Source: Bacteroidaceae bacterium
GTDB taxonomy: Bacteria; Bacteroidota; Bacteroidia; Bacteroidales; Bacteroidaceae
NCBI GenBank assembly: GCA_017524545.1
Contig: JAFXVN010000013.1
Location: 1-64,000, forward strand
Reading direction: 5' to 3'
DNA length: 64,000 nt
The stretch's first letter is position 1. Each line of letters starts with the position of its first letter. Below the pieces are notes generated by a model. That model made no database searches. It was not told the DNA's origin and saw only the letters and a program-made list of their open reading frames with translations. Position numbers and translations under genes: made by a program. This document shows, in pieces, positions 25,292-34,800 of the stretch.

Positions 25292-25849
25292 ATGAAGAAG
25301 AAGTTCATTTGCGCCGTATGTGGTTATATCTACGAAGGCGATGCAGCTCCCGAGAAGTGCCCCATCTGTAAGGCTCCCGCCTCCAAGTTCTCTGAACTGA
25401 AAGACGATGCCGACATGACCTATGCCACTGTGCACAGGATTGGCGACGGCAAGCCCGAAGGCGTCAGCGAAGAGATGATTAACGACCTGCGTGCCCACTT
25501 CAATGGCGAGTGCAGCGAGGTTGGCATGTATCTGGCAATGGCTCGCCAAGCTGACCGCGAAGGCTATCCCGAGATTGCCGAGGCTTTCAAGCGCTATGCT
25601 TTCGAAGAGGCCGACCACGCAAGCCGTTTCGCAGAGCTGCTGGGCGAATGTGTATGGGACACCAAGACCAACCTGGAAAAGCGTGCCGCTGCCGAAGCTG
25701 GTGCCTGCGAAGACAAGTTCCGCATCGCAAAGGAGGCCAAGGCTGCAGGTTTCGACGCCATCCACGACACTGTTCACGAGATGGCAAAGGACGAGGCCCG
25801 TCACGGTGCCGGCTTTGCCGGTCTGCTGAAGCGCTACTTCGGCAAGTAG
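25292..25849 (+). CDS. rbr: Rubrerythrin (N-terminal rubredoxin type)
   Basis: 185 residues. The N-terminal rubredoxin-like iron site is CAVCGYIY and CPICKAP, followed by a ferritin-like di-iron four-helix domain with the ligand pattern [26 protein letters not shown] and [10 protein letters not shown]. Domain order is reversed relative to classical rubrerythrin, as in the reverse rubrerythrins. It reduces hydrogen peroxide in the cytoplasm of anaerobes. Stand-alone gene with its own promoter. Length is normal for the family. Confidence 0.95.
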   Translation: MKKKFICAVCGYIYEGDAAPEKCPICKAPASKFSELKDDADMTYATVHRIGDGKPEGVSEEMINDLRAHFNGECSEVGMYLAMARQADREGYPEIAEAFKRYAFEEADHASRFAELLGECVWDTKTNLEKRAAAEAGACEDKFRIAKEAKAAGFDAIHDTVHEMAKDEARHGAGFAGLLKRYFGK

Positions 25850-25898
25850 CCTTTAGGCGACACAGCTAGAAACAAAGAGGGTGTGTCATAATTAACAA

Positions 25899-25983
25899 CA
25901 ACGGATTTCATGGATTTTACGGATTACCTTTTTGCTGATTACCAACAGCAATTAAATCCGTGCTATCTGTGAAATCCGTTGTT
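25899..25983. repeat. Inverted AACAACGGATTTCA repeat
   Basis: AACAACGGATTTCA at the left and TGAAATCCGTTGTT at the right are perfect inverted copies. Between them are further words ACGGATTA and AAATCCGTG. Belongs to the dispersed ATCCGT repeat family also seen at 6455-6482 and 49788-49943. No gene here. Confidence 0.7.
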
Positions 25984-26049
25984 TTATAACAATAATTGTA
26001 TATTGATTTTGCAACTATTGGTACATTCTGGAATGTTTTAAGGAATATA

Positions 26050-26081
26050 TTTGGCTGATACGTTAAAAAGTCTTACTTTTG
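26050..26081 (+). promoter_or_regulatory. Promoter of the OmpA/ABC/glycosidase operon
   Basis: TTTG (26050-26053) and TACTTTTG (26074-26081), 20 bases apart, match the -33/-7 consensus. The leader to the ATG at 26114 is about 27 bases. Confidence 0.7.
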
Positions 26082-26113
26082 CAGAAAGTAAAAGCATAAA
26101 CCAAAGAACAGAC

Positions 26114-27244
26114 ATGAATCGTATCAAGAACTTTTGTGCCATAGCCCTTCTGATGCTGGGTATGGCAACGGCGGCCAACGCCCAGTCCAACGAAGAAAAG
26201 ACACTCATCTACCCCCAGATTTTTGTCGGGGTGCAAGGCGGTGCCCAGACCACTATCACAGACTACAACAACTGGAAGCTGTTTACGCCCACTGCCAGCT
26301 TCAGTGTAGGCTCTTTCTTCACGCCTGTTATCGGTGCCCGACTGCACTTCAACGGCCTTTGGAACAAAGGGGGCTTTCAGGACGAGACCGATGATTTCAA
26401 GTACAAGTACAAGTATTTGACCTCCAACGTGGACCTGATGCTCAACATGTGCACGCTCTTAGGCAATAAGAACTACTACCCCCTGAACCTCTATTTGATA
26501 GGCGGTATAGGTCTGAACTATGCCTGGGACAATGGTGATGCCTATGCCCGTCTGGACAAGATGCCTCTGGCATACGAATACGACCGCTTCAGCCACAATG
26601 CCCGAGCCGGTATGATGCTCGACTGCAACATCTCCAAGCATGTCAGCATCAATCTGGAAGTCACAGCCAACAACCTGAACGACCGCTACAACAGCAAGAT
26701 GAGCGACAGGGGCGACTGGCAGATCACGGCACAGTTAGGCGTTGCCTACAAGTTTGCTGCCAAGAAAGCAAAGAAGGTTGTAGAGGAGGAAGTTTGGGAA
26801 ACCCGTCAGGACACCATCTGGTACGACGATGCCGTCTTCACGCCAAAGGTTGAGAACGGCACAGCGACATGGACGGTGTTCTACAAGATTCGTGAGAGCG
26901 ACTTCGAGGCCGACGAACAATTGGCTGCAATCGGTGCTTTCCTGAAGGACCACAGAGACTGCATGGTGGACATCAAGTCGTACGCAGACGTTGAGACAGG
27001 CAATCCCAAAATCAACATGGAATACTCCCGCCAGCGTTGCGAAAAAGCAGTTAAGGCCCTGACCGATGCCGGAGTGCCGGCTTCTTCCATCACATCAAGC
27101 TACTATGGCGACACCATCCAGCCCTTTGCCGAGAACGACAAGAACCGCGTCAGCATCATTGTCGCAACAGGCTTGAAGGATGTCAACGAGAAAAATCTGG
27201 TGAAGAAGTTCAGGACAAAGGAAGTGCGATACAGAGTGAAGTAA
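26114..27244 (+). CDS. OmpA-like outer-membrane protein
   Basis: 376 residues from ATG 26114 (an upstream in-frame TTG lies within the promoter and is rejected). Signal peptide ends AANAQ. A beta-barrel-like N-terminal domain follows (IFVGVQGGAQTTI, LNLYLIGGIGLNYAWDNGD). The C-terminal OmpA peptidoglycan-binding domain is shown by NMEYSRQRCEKAVKALTDAG and ENDKNRVSIIVATG. It bridges outer membrane and cell wall. The next gene starts six bases after the stop codon, tying it to the ABC importer. Confidence 0.88.
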   Translation: MNRIKNFCAIALLMLGMATAANAQSNEEKTLIYPQIFVGVQGGAQTTITDYNNWKLFTPTASFSVGSFFTPVIGARLHFNGLWNKGGFQDETDDFKYKYKYLTSNVDLMLNMCTLLGNKNYYPLNLYLIGGIGLNYAWDNGDAYARLDKMPLAYEYDRFSHNARAGMMLDCNISKHVSINLEVTANNLNDRYNSKMSDRGDWQITAQLGVAYKFAAKKAKKVVEEEVWETRQDTIWYDDAVFTPKVENGTATWTVFYKIRESDFEADEQLAAIGAFLKDHRDCMVDIKSYADVETGNPKINMEYSRQRCEKAVKALTDAGVPASSITSSYYGDTIQPFAENDKNRVSIIVATGLKDVNEKNLVKKFRTKEVRYRVK

Positions 27245-27250
27245 GCTCTT

Positions 27251-28387
27251 ATGAGGAAAAGAGCGTTCGTTTGCGTCATTACGATTCTGCCCCTCCTGCT
27301 GCTGCTGGCTTGCAGCGGCAAAGGCTCAGAGAGTTGCTCTGAAGCGGGCGACACGCTCCTGCTGCGACATGCCAGAAACCTGACCATCGTGACTTATCCC
27401 GACCGTACGGAAGTCACGATGCTCAACCCTTGGGACACAGCCAAGGTACTGGCGAGATACACTTTAAGCAAATCCGAACCTTCACGCGCTTCACTCGTTC
27501 ATATTCCCCTTGAACGCGCTGCAGTCTTCAGCTCCGTGCATTGTGCCTTGCTCCAAGAGTTGCACGCAGACGATGCTGTCGGCGGCATCTGCGACTTGGA
27601 GTTCTTCAACCTACCCCACTACAAGAAAGCCGTCGCAGAGGGTCGTATTGCCAACCTTGGCAACAGTATGCAGCCAAGCATAGAGAAGATTATCGACCTC
27701 AATCCTGACGCCCTGCTGCCCAGCCCCTTCGAGAACAGCGGCGGGCTGGGACGCGCGGAAACGCTCGGCATCCCCATCATCTGGTGTGCCGACTACATGG
27801 AGCACACGCCACTTGGCCGTGCCGAATGGATTCGTTTCTATGGCCGCCTCTTCGGTCACGCGAAGGAAGCCGACAGTATCTTTGATGCCGTCGAGAGCCG
27901 ATACCAAGAACTCTGCACCAAGGTCTGCGACACAAAGACCAAGCCCCGACTGCTGCCCGAGATGCCTTGGAGCGGACAATGGACGCTGCCCGGTTCGGGA
28001 AGCTCCTCGGCAAGGCTCTATGCCGATGCAGGAGCGGAATATCTCTTCGCTGGCCTCAAAGGTAACGGTGGCATTCCACTCAGCACAGAGAAGGTGGTCA
28101 ATAAGGCTGTAGAAGCAGACATTTGGCTCATCAAGCACCACGGGAACCTCGACCGGCAGCAGATGAATGCCGACACGCCACTGCTGGCCGGCATCAAAGC
28201 CCCCATCTGGTGGTGCGACACCTCTAAGACACTCCTCTACGAAGAAACACCCTTTCACCCGGAACGCTTTTTAGAGAACCTCATCGCCATCCTGCACCCG
28301 GAGCTGGGTATAGAGGCAGAGTACAGCTACTTCAAGCCACTTGTAAAAAAGGTGAAAAGGGGAAAAAGTAAAAAGGTGAAAGGTTGA
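27251..28387 (+). CDS. ABC importer substrate-binding lipoprotein (iron complex/cobalamin type)
   Basis: 378 residues. Lipobox LLLLLAC gives lipidated Cys21. The Peripla_BP_2 fold is shown by ERAAVFSSVHCALLQELHA, then DLEFFNLPHYKKAV, then SIEKIIDLNPDALLPSP and GIPIIWCADYMEHTPLGRAEW. Such proteins bind ferric siderophore, heme or cobalamin and deliver it to a FecCD permease, which is the next gene. The last dozen residues (KKVKRGKSKKVKG) are translated from an AAAAGGTGAAAAG low-complexity repeat that continues past the stop codon, so the natural C-terminus has been extended by the repeat. The ligand cannot be read from the sequence. Confidence 0.9.
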   Translation: MRKRAFVCVITILPLLLLLACSGKGSESCSEAGDTLLLRHARNLTIVTYPDRTEVTMLNPWDTAKVLARYTLSKSEPSRASLVHIPLERAAVFSSVHCALLQELHADDAVGGICDLEFFNLPHYKKAVAEGRIANLGNSMQPSIEKIIDLNPDALLPSPFENSGGLGRAETLGIPIIWCADYMEHTPLGRAEWIRFYGRLFGHAKEADSIFDAVESRYQELCTKVCDTKTKPRLLPEMPWSGQWTLPGSGSSSARLYADAGAEYLFAGLKGNGGIPLSTEKVVNKAVEADIWLIKHHGNLDRQQMNADTPLLAGIKAPIWWCDTSKTLLYEETPFHPERFLENLIAILHPELGIEAEYSYFKPLVKKVKRGKSKKVKG

Positions 28388-28424
28388 AAAGTTAAAGGGT
28401 TAAGGAGTTAAGCCGACAGTGATA

Positions 28425-29438
28425 ATGAAAGGCAAGTATAAGTTACAGATGCTGGTTGTTGCACTGATTGTGCTCTCCATTGCCAATGTGCTGTGGGGGT
28501 CGTTAGACATTCCTGTAAAGGATGTCTGGCAGATTCTGTGCGGCGGTGAGGTGGAAGGGCATCCGGCTTGGAGCTTTATCGTTCTGCAAGGCAGAGTGCC
28601 ACAGATGCTGACAGCCCTTTTGACAGGTACAGCCTTAGGCACTTGCGGTCTTCTGCTGCAAACAGCCTTCCGCAACCCACTGGCAGGACCTTCCATTTTA
28701 GGCATTGATTCGGGAGCCAATTTGGGTGTGGCCATCGTGCTTTTGCTCCTCGGAGGAACAGCCTCCATTGGCAACCTTACGCTCGGCGGGCATCTGCTTG
28801 TCGTTGTGGCAGCAATGGCTGGAGCATTGGCTATCATGGCTCTGCTTATGATACTTAGCAGAGTACTGCGCAGCCAAGTGATGCTGCTCATCACAGGTGT
28901 CATCATCAGTTATGTGACGGGGAGCGTCATCCAGTTGCTCAACTACTCGGCAACGGAACAGGGCGTCTTCAGCTTCGTCATCTGGGGGATGGGCAACTTC
29001 GCTTCTGTAGGCATCGAACGCCTGCCCGTCTTCTGCACCCTCTCGTGCTTTGGTTTGTTGCTGGCATTGCTGCTCATCAAGCCCCTCGATGCCCTGCTGC
29101 TTGGCAACCGCTATGCAGAGAACCTTGGCATAAAAATAGGTCAGGTGCGACAAATGCTGCTGCTCGTCACGGGACTGCTTACAGCCACCACAACTGCCTT
29201 CTGCGGCCCCATCTCCTTCATTGGACTGGCTGTGCCGCATCTGGCCCGACTGACACTTGGCACCGCATGGCACCGCACGCTAATGCCAGCCACAATGCTC
29301 ATCGGGGCAAATCTGGCTTTGGCTTGCAACCTGCTGAGTACGCTGCCCCGCGACGGCAGCATTATCCCCATCAGCGTCATCACGCCCCTAATTGGTGCAC
29401 CTGTCATCCTTCACGTCATCTTAAAGCAAAAAAATTAA
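28425..29438 (+). CDS. FecCD-type ABC transporter permease
   Basis: 337 residues from ATG 28425 (an in-frame GTG at 28419 is also possible). Many membrane segments. Typical motifs are LQGRVPQMLTALLTGTALGTCGLLLQTAFRNPLAGPSILGI (split across TM2-3), FVIWGMGNF and FCGPISFIGLAVPHLARL near the C-terminus. Inner-membrane channel of the importer with the lipoprotein at 27251 and the ATPase at 31038. The GH20 gene separates it from its ATPase, which is unusual. Confidence 0.93.
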   Translation: MKGKYKLQMLVVALIVLSIANVLWGSLDIPVKDVWQILCGGEVEGHPAWSFIVLQGRVPQMLTALLTGTALGTCGLLLQTAFRNPLAGPSILGIDSGANLGVAIVLLLLGGTASIGNLTLGGHLLVVVAAMAGALAIMALLMILSRVLRSQVMLLITGVIISYVTGSVIQLLNYSATEQGVFSFVIWGMGNFASVGIERLPVFCTLSCFGLLLALLLIKPLDALLLGNRYAENLGIKIGQVRQMLLLVTGLLTATTTAFCGPISFIGLAVPHLARLTLGTAWHRTLMPATMLIGANLALACNLLSTLPRDGSIIPISVITPLIGAPVILHVILKQKN

Positions 29439-29451
29439 ACACACAAGAACC

Positions 29452-31041
29452 ATGAATAAGCTATTTTCTCTCCTCCTCTGCGCCGCATTCAACCTGAGTG
29501 CCTCCGCCGAAGTCAATTACCAAGTCATTCCCCTGCCACAACAAATCAGCATTGACAAGAGCGGCGGCCACATGCTTCTGACAGAAGACATGAAGGTGGG
29601 CTATCCCGCAGGAAACCAACAGATGCAGCGCAACGCCGAGTTTGCCGCCGAATACCTTGGCCTGACGGTAACATCGGAAAAGAAGGATGCAGATGTCAAA
29701 CTTATGCTTGGCCTTAAGAGCAACAACCCCGACGATTACGCCATTTCCATTGGCAAGAAGGGCATTACCATTCAAGGCGCCAGCGAGAGCGGAGTCTTTT
29801 ACGGCATCCAAACCCTGCGCAAGAGCATTATGAACGAGACGGGGGATGTGCGGCTCCCATACGCATGGGTGTGCGGTTCGCCACGCTTCAGCTATCGCGG
29901 CACGGAACTCGACTGCGCCCGACACTTCTTCCCCGTGCCTTTTATCAAGAAGTTCATCGACATTCTGGCACTGCACGGCATCAACCGTTTCCATTGGCAC
30001 CTGACAGACGACCAAGGCTGGCGATTTGAAGTGAAAACCATGCCCGAACTGGCAAAGAAGGCCAGTGTTCGCCCCTGCACAATCATCGGCAGGAACGTCG
30101 GCCTCTCCGACCCCAACAATGCCATTTACGATGACACACCAGAGACTGGCTACTACACCCAAGAGGAGATGCGCGAGATTGTTGCATACGCGGCAGAGCG
30201 TTACATCACCATCATTCCCGAGATTGACCTGCCCGGCCACATGATTGCCGCCATGAGCGTCTATCCAGAGCTTGGCTGCACAGGCGGTCCCTACAAGGTT
30301 TGGGGCATCTGGGGCGTAGCCGACGATGTGCTTTGTGCCGGCAACCCCAAGACGCTGGAGTTCCTCAAGACCGTCTATAGCGAGCTTTGCGACATCTTCC
30401 CCAGCAAGCTGATACACATAGGCGGCGACGAAAGCCCGCGTGTACGCTGGAAGATATGCCCCAAGTGCCAGGCGAAGATGAAAGAGCTTGGCCTGCAAAA
30501 CGAAGCACAGCTGCAAACCTACATCAACAAGGAGATGGAAGCTTTCTTGGCAACGAAAGGCCGTCAGATAATCGGTTGGGACGAGACCCTCGAAGGCGGT
30601 TTGAGCGAGAACGCAGCCGTGATGAGCTGGCGCGGATACGATGGCGGAAAGGCAGCCGCAAGGCTCCATCATCAAGTGGTGATGACACCGACCAACAATT
30701 GCTACTTCGACTACTACCAGCTCAAGAACCGCGATGCGCAGCCCCTTGCCATCGGCGGCTATCTGCCTTTGAGCAAGGTGTATAGCATGGAACCTGTTCC
30801 CAGTGACTTGACAAAGGAAGAAGCCAAGTACATCATCGGCGCCCAGTGCAACCTCTGGACGGAATACGTGCTGAGCCCCGACCACGCCGAATACATGCTG
30901 CTGCCCCGTCTGGCTGCCATGAGCGAAGTGCAATGGCTACAACCCGAAACAAAGAACTACGAGCAGTTCCTCGAACGTCTCACCAAGCTTGAACAGTCCT
31001 ATCGCCGCCTCGGATATAAATTCTGCACAGCACACGAATGA
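29452..31041 (+). CDS. Beta-N-acetylhexosaminidase (GH20)
   Basis: 529 residues with a signal peptide (SASAE). An N-terminal GH20b domain (to about 140) is followed by the catalytic barrel with RGTELDCARHFFP, HWHLTDDQGWRFEVK, PEIDLPGH and the catalytic Asp326-Glu327 pair in HIGGDESPR. The retaining mechanism uses the substrate acetamido group. It removes terminal GlcNAc/GalNAc from host or mucin glycans. It sits between the permease and ATPase genes of an importer, with its TGA overlapping the ATPase ATG by four bases, so expression is coupled. Confidence 0.95.
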   Translation: MNKLFSLLLCAAFNLSASAEVNYQVIPLPQQISIDKSGGHMLLTEDMKVGYPAGNQQMQRNAEFAAEYLGLTVTSEKKDADVKLMLGLKSNNPDDYAISIGKKGITIQGASESGVFYGIQTLRKSIMNETGDVRLPYAWVCGSPRFSYRGTELDCARHFFPVPFIKKFIDILALHGINRFHWHLTDDQGWRFEVKTMPELAKKASVRPCTIIGRNVGLSDPNNAIYDDTPETGYYTQEEMREIVAYAAERYITIIPEIDLPGHMIAAMSVYPELGCTGGPYKVWGIWGVADDVLCAGNPKTLEFLKTVYSELCDIFPSKLIHIGGDESPRVRWKICPKCQAKMKELGLQNEAQLQTYINKEMEAFLATKGRQIIGWDETLEGGLSENAAVMSWRGYDGGKAAARLHHQVVMTPTNNCYFDYYQLKNRDAQPLAIGGYLPLSKVYSMEPVPSDLTKEEAKYIIGAQCNLWTEYVLSPDHAEYMLLPRLAAMSEVQWLQPETKNYEQFLERLTKLEQSYRRLGYKFCTAHE

Positions 31042-31793
31042 TTGAACTGCAACACCTTACTGTCGGCTACGGCGAAAAGGCCGTGCTTTCCGACATCAAC
31101 CAGAGCCTCAACGCCGGGCAGATGGTTTGTCTGCTTGGCGCGAACGGCGTGGGCAAGAGCACCATCCTTCGCACCCTTGCAGGCTTCCTCGCTCCCCTAT
31201 CGGGAAAGGTTCTCATCGAGGGGCGCGACCTGCCTTCCCTGTCTTTATCCGAGCGCAGCCAAGCCGTCTCTGTCGTACTGACGGAACGTGTCGAGGTGCC
31301 TTACATGAAAGTCATAGATTTGGTTGGGATGGGACGCTCGCCCTATACAGGCTTCTTCGGTAAGCTCAGCAAAGAGGACAATGCCATTGTGGACGAAGCA
31401 ATAGAGATGGTTGGGATAGCGAATCTTGCGCAGCGCACCATCGACACCCTGAGCGACGGCGAACGCCAGAAAGCCCTGCTTGCCAAAGCACTTGCCCAGC
31501 AGACCCCCATCATCCTGCTCGACGAACCGACAGCATTTCTTGACTTCCACGCGAAAGTCAGCACCCTTCGGCTGATGCTGCGCCTCGCCCATGAGACAGG
31601 CAAGACCATTTTCCTGAGCACCCATGATGTGGAGATGGCCATTCAGCTTAGTGATGCGCTTTGGATTGTCCAAGAAGGAAAAATCCAAGCAGGCACAACG
31701 GCTTCCCTTACAGAAAGCGGCACATTGCAACGCTTCCTCCATGCCGAAGGCATCACCTACGACACCAAGGAGCATACACTCAAAATCACCTGA
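31038..31793 (+). CDS. ABC transporter ATPase (FecE/BtuD type)
   Basis: 251 residues. Walker A GANGVGKST, signature LSDGERQKALLAKAL, Walker B IILLDEPTAFLD and switch His in FLSTHDVEMA. It powers the iron/cobalamin-type importer with the permease at 28425. Its ATG lies inside the GH20 stop codon (ATGA overlap). Confidence 0.95.
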   Translation: MIELQHLTVGYGEKAVLSDINQSLNAGQMVCLLGANGVGKSTILRTLAGFLAPLSGKVLIEGRDLPSLSLSERSQAVSVVLTERVEVPYMKVIDLVGMGRSPYTGFFGKLSKEDNAIVDEAIEMVGIANLAQRTIDTLSDGERQKALLAKALAQQTPIILLDEPTAFLDFHAKVSTLRLMLRLAHETGKTIFLSTHDVEMAIQLSDALWIVQEGKIQAGTTASLTESGTLQRFLHAEGITYDTKEHTLKIT

Positions 31794-31810
31794 CAGAAAA
31801 CCGACATCGC

Positions 31811-34800
31811 ATGAAAAACCTATTTTACTTTTTCGCAGCTTTGCTGCTGACGACCGCTTGGTGCCGGGCTGAAGACTATCCCGTAGCCCATGGCGCAAAC
31901 GAGCACATCACGCATTCGACCCACTATCCCAAGAGCGTGAACATCAAGGGTACACAATCACCGGAGTTCAAGTTGGAGAACATCGCCACCGCCCCCAAAT
32001 GTGCGGCATATTTCGACAAGACATCCACCGTGTTTGAGGTGAAGGCGGGCGACATCGTCACTCCTGACATCACCATCAACGGCCGCTGGATGCACGGCTT
32101 TGTGTTTGTTGACTGGAACCAGAACGGGGGCTTCGAGGTGAACCTGCTCGGTGACGGTCCATATACCGAAGGCGAGGGCAACGAACTGGTCTGCTACTCG
32201 CATTACAACAAGAAGAGCAACGACAACGACGGCTGGAACAGCGCGGGCGAGGCCGTTGGTGGCGACGTGCTTTCTCCCGGCAGTTTCCGTGTGCCAAGCA
32301 ATCTTGCAGAAGGGACAACCTATCGTATCCGCTACAGCGTGACGTGGAACTGCGCCGACCCAAGCGGCAACTATGCCAACTTCATCAGCGACGGCGGCAG
32401 CATCATCGACGTGACGCTGAAGATTGTGGGCAAGGCCGAAGGCGTGCAGAAGTACCCCATCGATGATTACGACGAACCGACAGTAGATGCCACGGCTCCG
32501 GCGGCAGAATGGAATGCGCTGACTGCCGGTTTGCACTGCTCATGGGCAAGCAGGAACGAACTCTACATGAAGCATCGCGTGCCACAGCTGACCGAAACGA
32601 CCACCGCCACCATACGCGCATGGAAAGGCGAACGCGCCAACATCGAGGCGGTGCTCTTCAGCAAATCCAAGCAGGGAAGCCTGTCCGTCCGCATGACAGA
32701 ACTGAAGAAGGACGGCATCGGAACAGGCAAGATGTGCGCCGAGGCACGTTTCCTGAACTACATCATTACCGACGACGGACGCGGCTGCGGCAATCACAAC
32801 TTCTCGCTCACGCCCTGGCTTGTCCCCGACGTGATAGACCAAGACAAGCCCAAGGCTGTCAACGCCCGCGAGACACGTCCCGTCTGGTGCTCCATTGAAG
32901 TGCCTCGCGACATCGAAGCAGGTGTCTATACCACGACGATGGAGGTTGTCAATGAGAACAACGCCGTCGTTAAGACCCTGAACCTGACCATCAACGTGGA
33001 TGCCCATACGCTTCCCGAGGTGGCCGACCAGAAGTTCCATCTCGACCTTTGGCAACAGCCATACGCCGTGAGCCGCTACTACGAGGTGGAGCGTTGGAGC
33101 GACGAGCACATCGAGGCTTTGCGCCCCTATCTGCAAGCTTTGGGCAAGGCAGGGCAAAGCGTCGTGACAACCATCCTTTTCTATGAGCCTTGGGGAGAGC
33201 AGTCGCACGACAAATTCTCGGCCATGATTCAGACAACCAAGAAGGCAGACGGAACCTGGACGTTCAACTACGACATCTTCGACAAGTATGTGGAGCTGTG
33301 CGCGGAATGCGGCATCGACAAGCAAATCAACTGCTATTCGATGGTGACGTGGGACATGAAGTTCCGCTACTTCGACGAAGCCACTGGTCAGGACATCGAC
33401 TGGGCACTGACCGTCGGGAGCGACGACTACAAGGCGCTCTGGAATGCCTACCTGAAAGCCTTCCGCGCCCATTTGGAGGAGAAGGGCTGGTTCGAGAAGA
33501 CCTGCATCGCAATGGACGAACGCAGCGAAGCGCAAATGCTTTCTGCATACGAGGTCATCAAGGCCAACGGCTTCAAGATGGCGCTGGCCGGCAACTACCA
33601 TTCCTCGCTCAACGACAAGCTGTATGACTTCTGTGTCGCCTTGGCGCAAGGGCAAAACTTCACGGCTGCCGAACGACAGTACCGCAGGGATAACAATCTG
33701 GTGACGACCGTCTATACCTGCTGCACCGAGAGCGAGCCGAACATCTTCTCCAATTCCCTGCCCGCAGAAGCGGCGTTCCTGCCCATCCATATCGCCGCAA
33801 ACGGCTTGGACGGCTATCTGCACTGGTCGTGGATTAACTGGGACGAGCATCCGCTGACCGACACGCGCTTCCGCAAGTTCGGTGCAGGCGACACCTACTG
33901 CTACTACCCCGGCAACCGCTCTTCTGTCCGCTTCGAGCGTCTCGTCGAGGGCATCCATCAGTTCGAGAAGATACAGATTCTGAAACAGGAGAAGGCTTCC
34001 GATGCCAAATGGATGGAGAAGCTGGACATCCTGCTCGAGGACTGCAAGGACTACATCGTGGCAGGAACGGAATGTGCGGGGAAAGTGGACAGAATGGAGG
34101 CTTTCCTCAATGGCGAGGAGGTGGAGATGCCCAAGCGTCTATCGGGCTACTGGAAGATTAAGGTGGATGACACACATTATGCCAAATCCGCTGCCAACCT
34201 GACGCAATGGGCAACCGAGATAAGCGTGCAGACGGACTACGACCTCTTCCAGATTGAAGGCACATACGATGCCTGCACCATCAAGCTGATGGGACGCTCG
34301 AACAACATCGGCCCCGACCATAACATGCAGCTTTTCGTTGACCAGACGGCCAGCACGAAATACGCCGTCGTTGAAGCGGGCAATGGCAAGGTAAAGCTGA
34401 AGAACGGTGGCTACTGGGTGTATGTAGATGGCGGCACGTTTACATGGAACAGCAGCAAGAGCACCCTGCTCGAACTGGAGTATGTGATGCCCAGCAAGGA
34501 GCCGCGCCGCACCACCCTATTCAGCACATTGAACGGCGGCATGGACATCCCCCCCTACCGCATTCCGGGCATCACTTGCGGCAAAAACGGACGACTCATC
34601 GCCAGCGCAGCACGCCTCGTTTGCGGCACCGACCCTGGTTACGGCCAGGTAGATTGCGTGGTGAAGATAAGCGACGACAACGGTTTGACCTGGAGCGACA
34701 GGGAGATTGATGTGGCCGTGGGCGACGCCTCTTTGATAAACAATGTAAGGACACCGATGGAGGCGGCATACGGCGACCCGGCCGTCGTGATGAATCGCGA

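Noticed and set aside
29461..30933. A 490-codon open frame antisense to the GH20 gene (and similar long antisense frames at 32540-33958 and 4207-5574)
   Set aside because: They mirror recognised genes with strong domain motifs in G/C-rich DNA, have no recognisable domains, and arise from codon bias of the sense strand.
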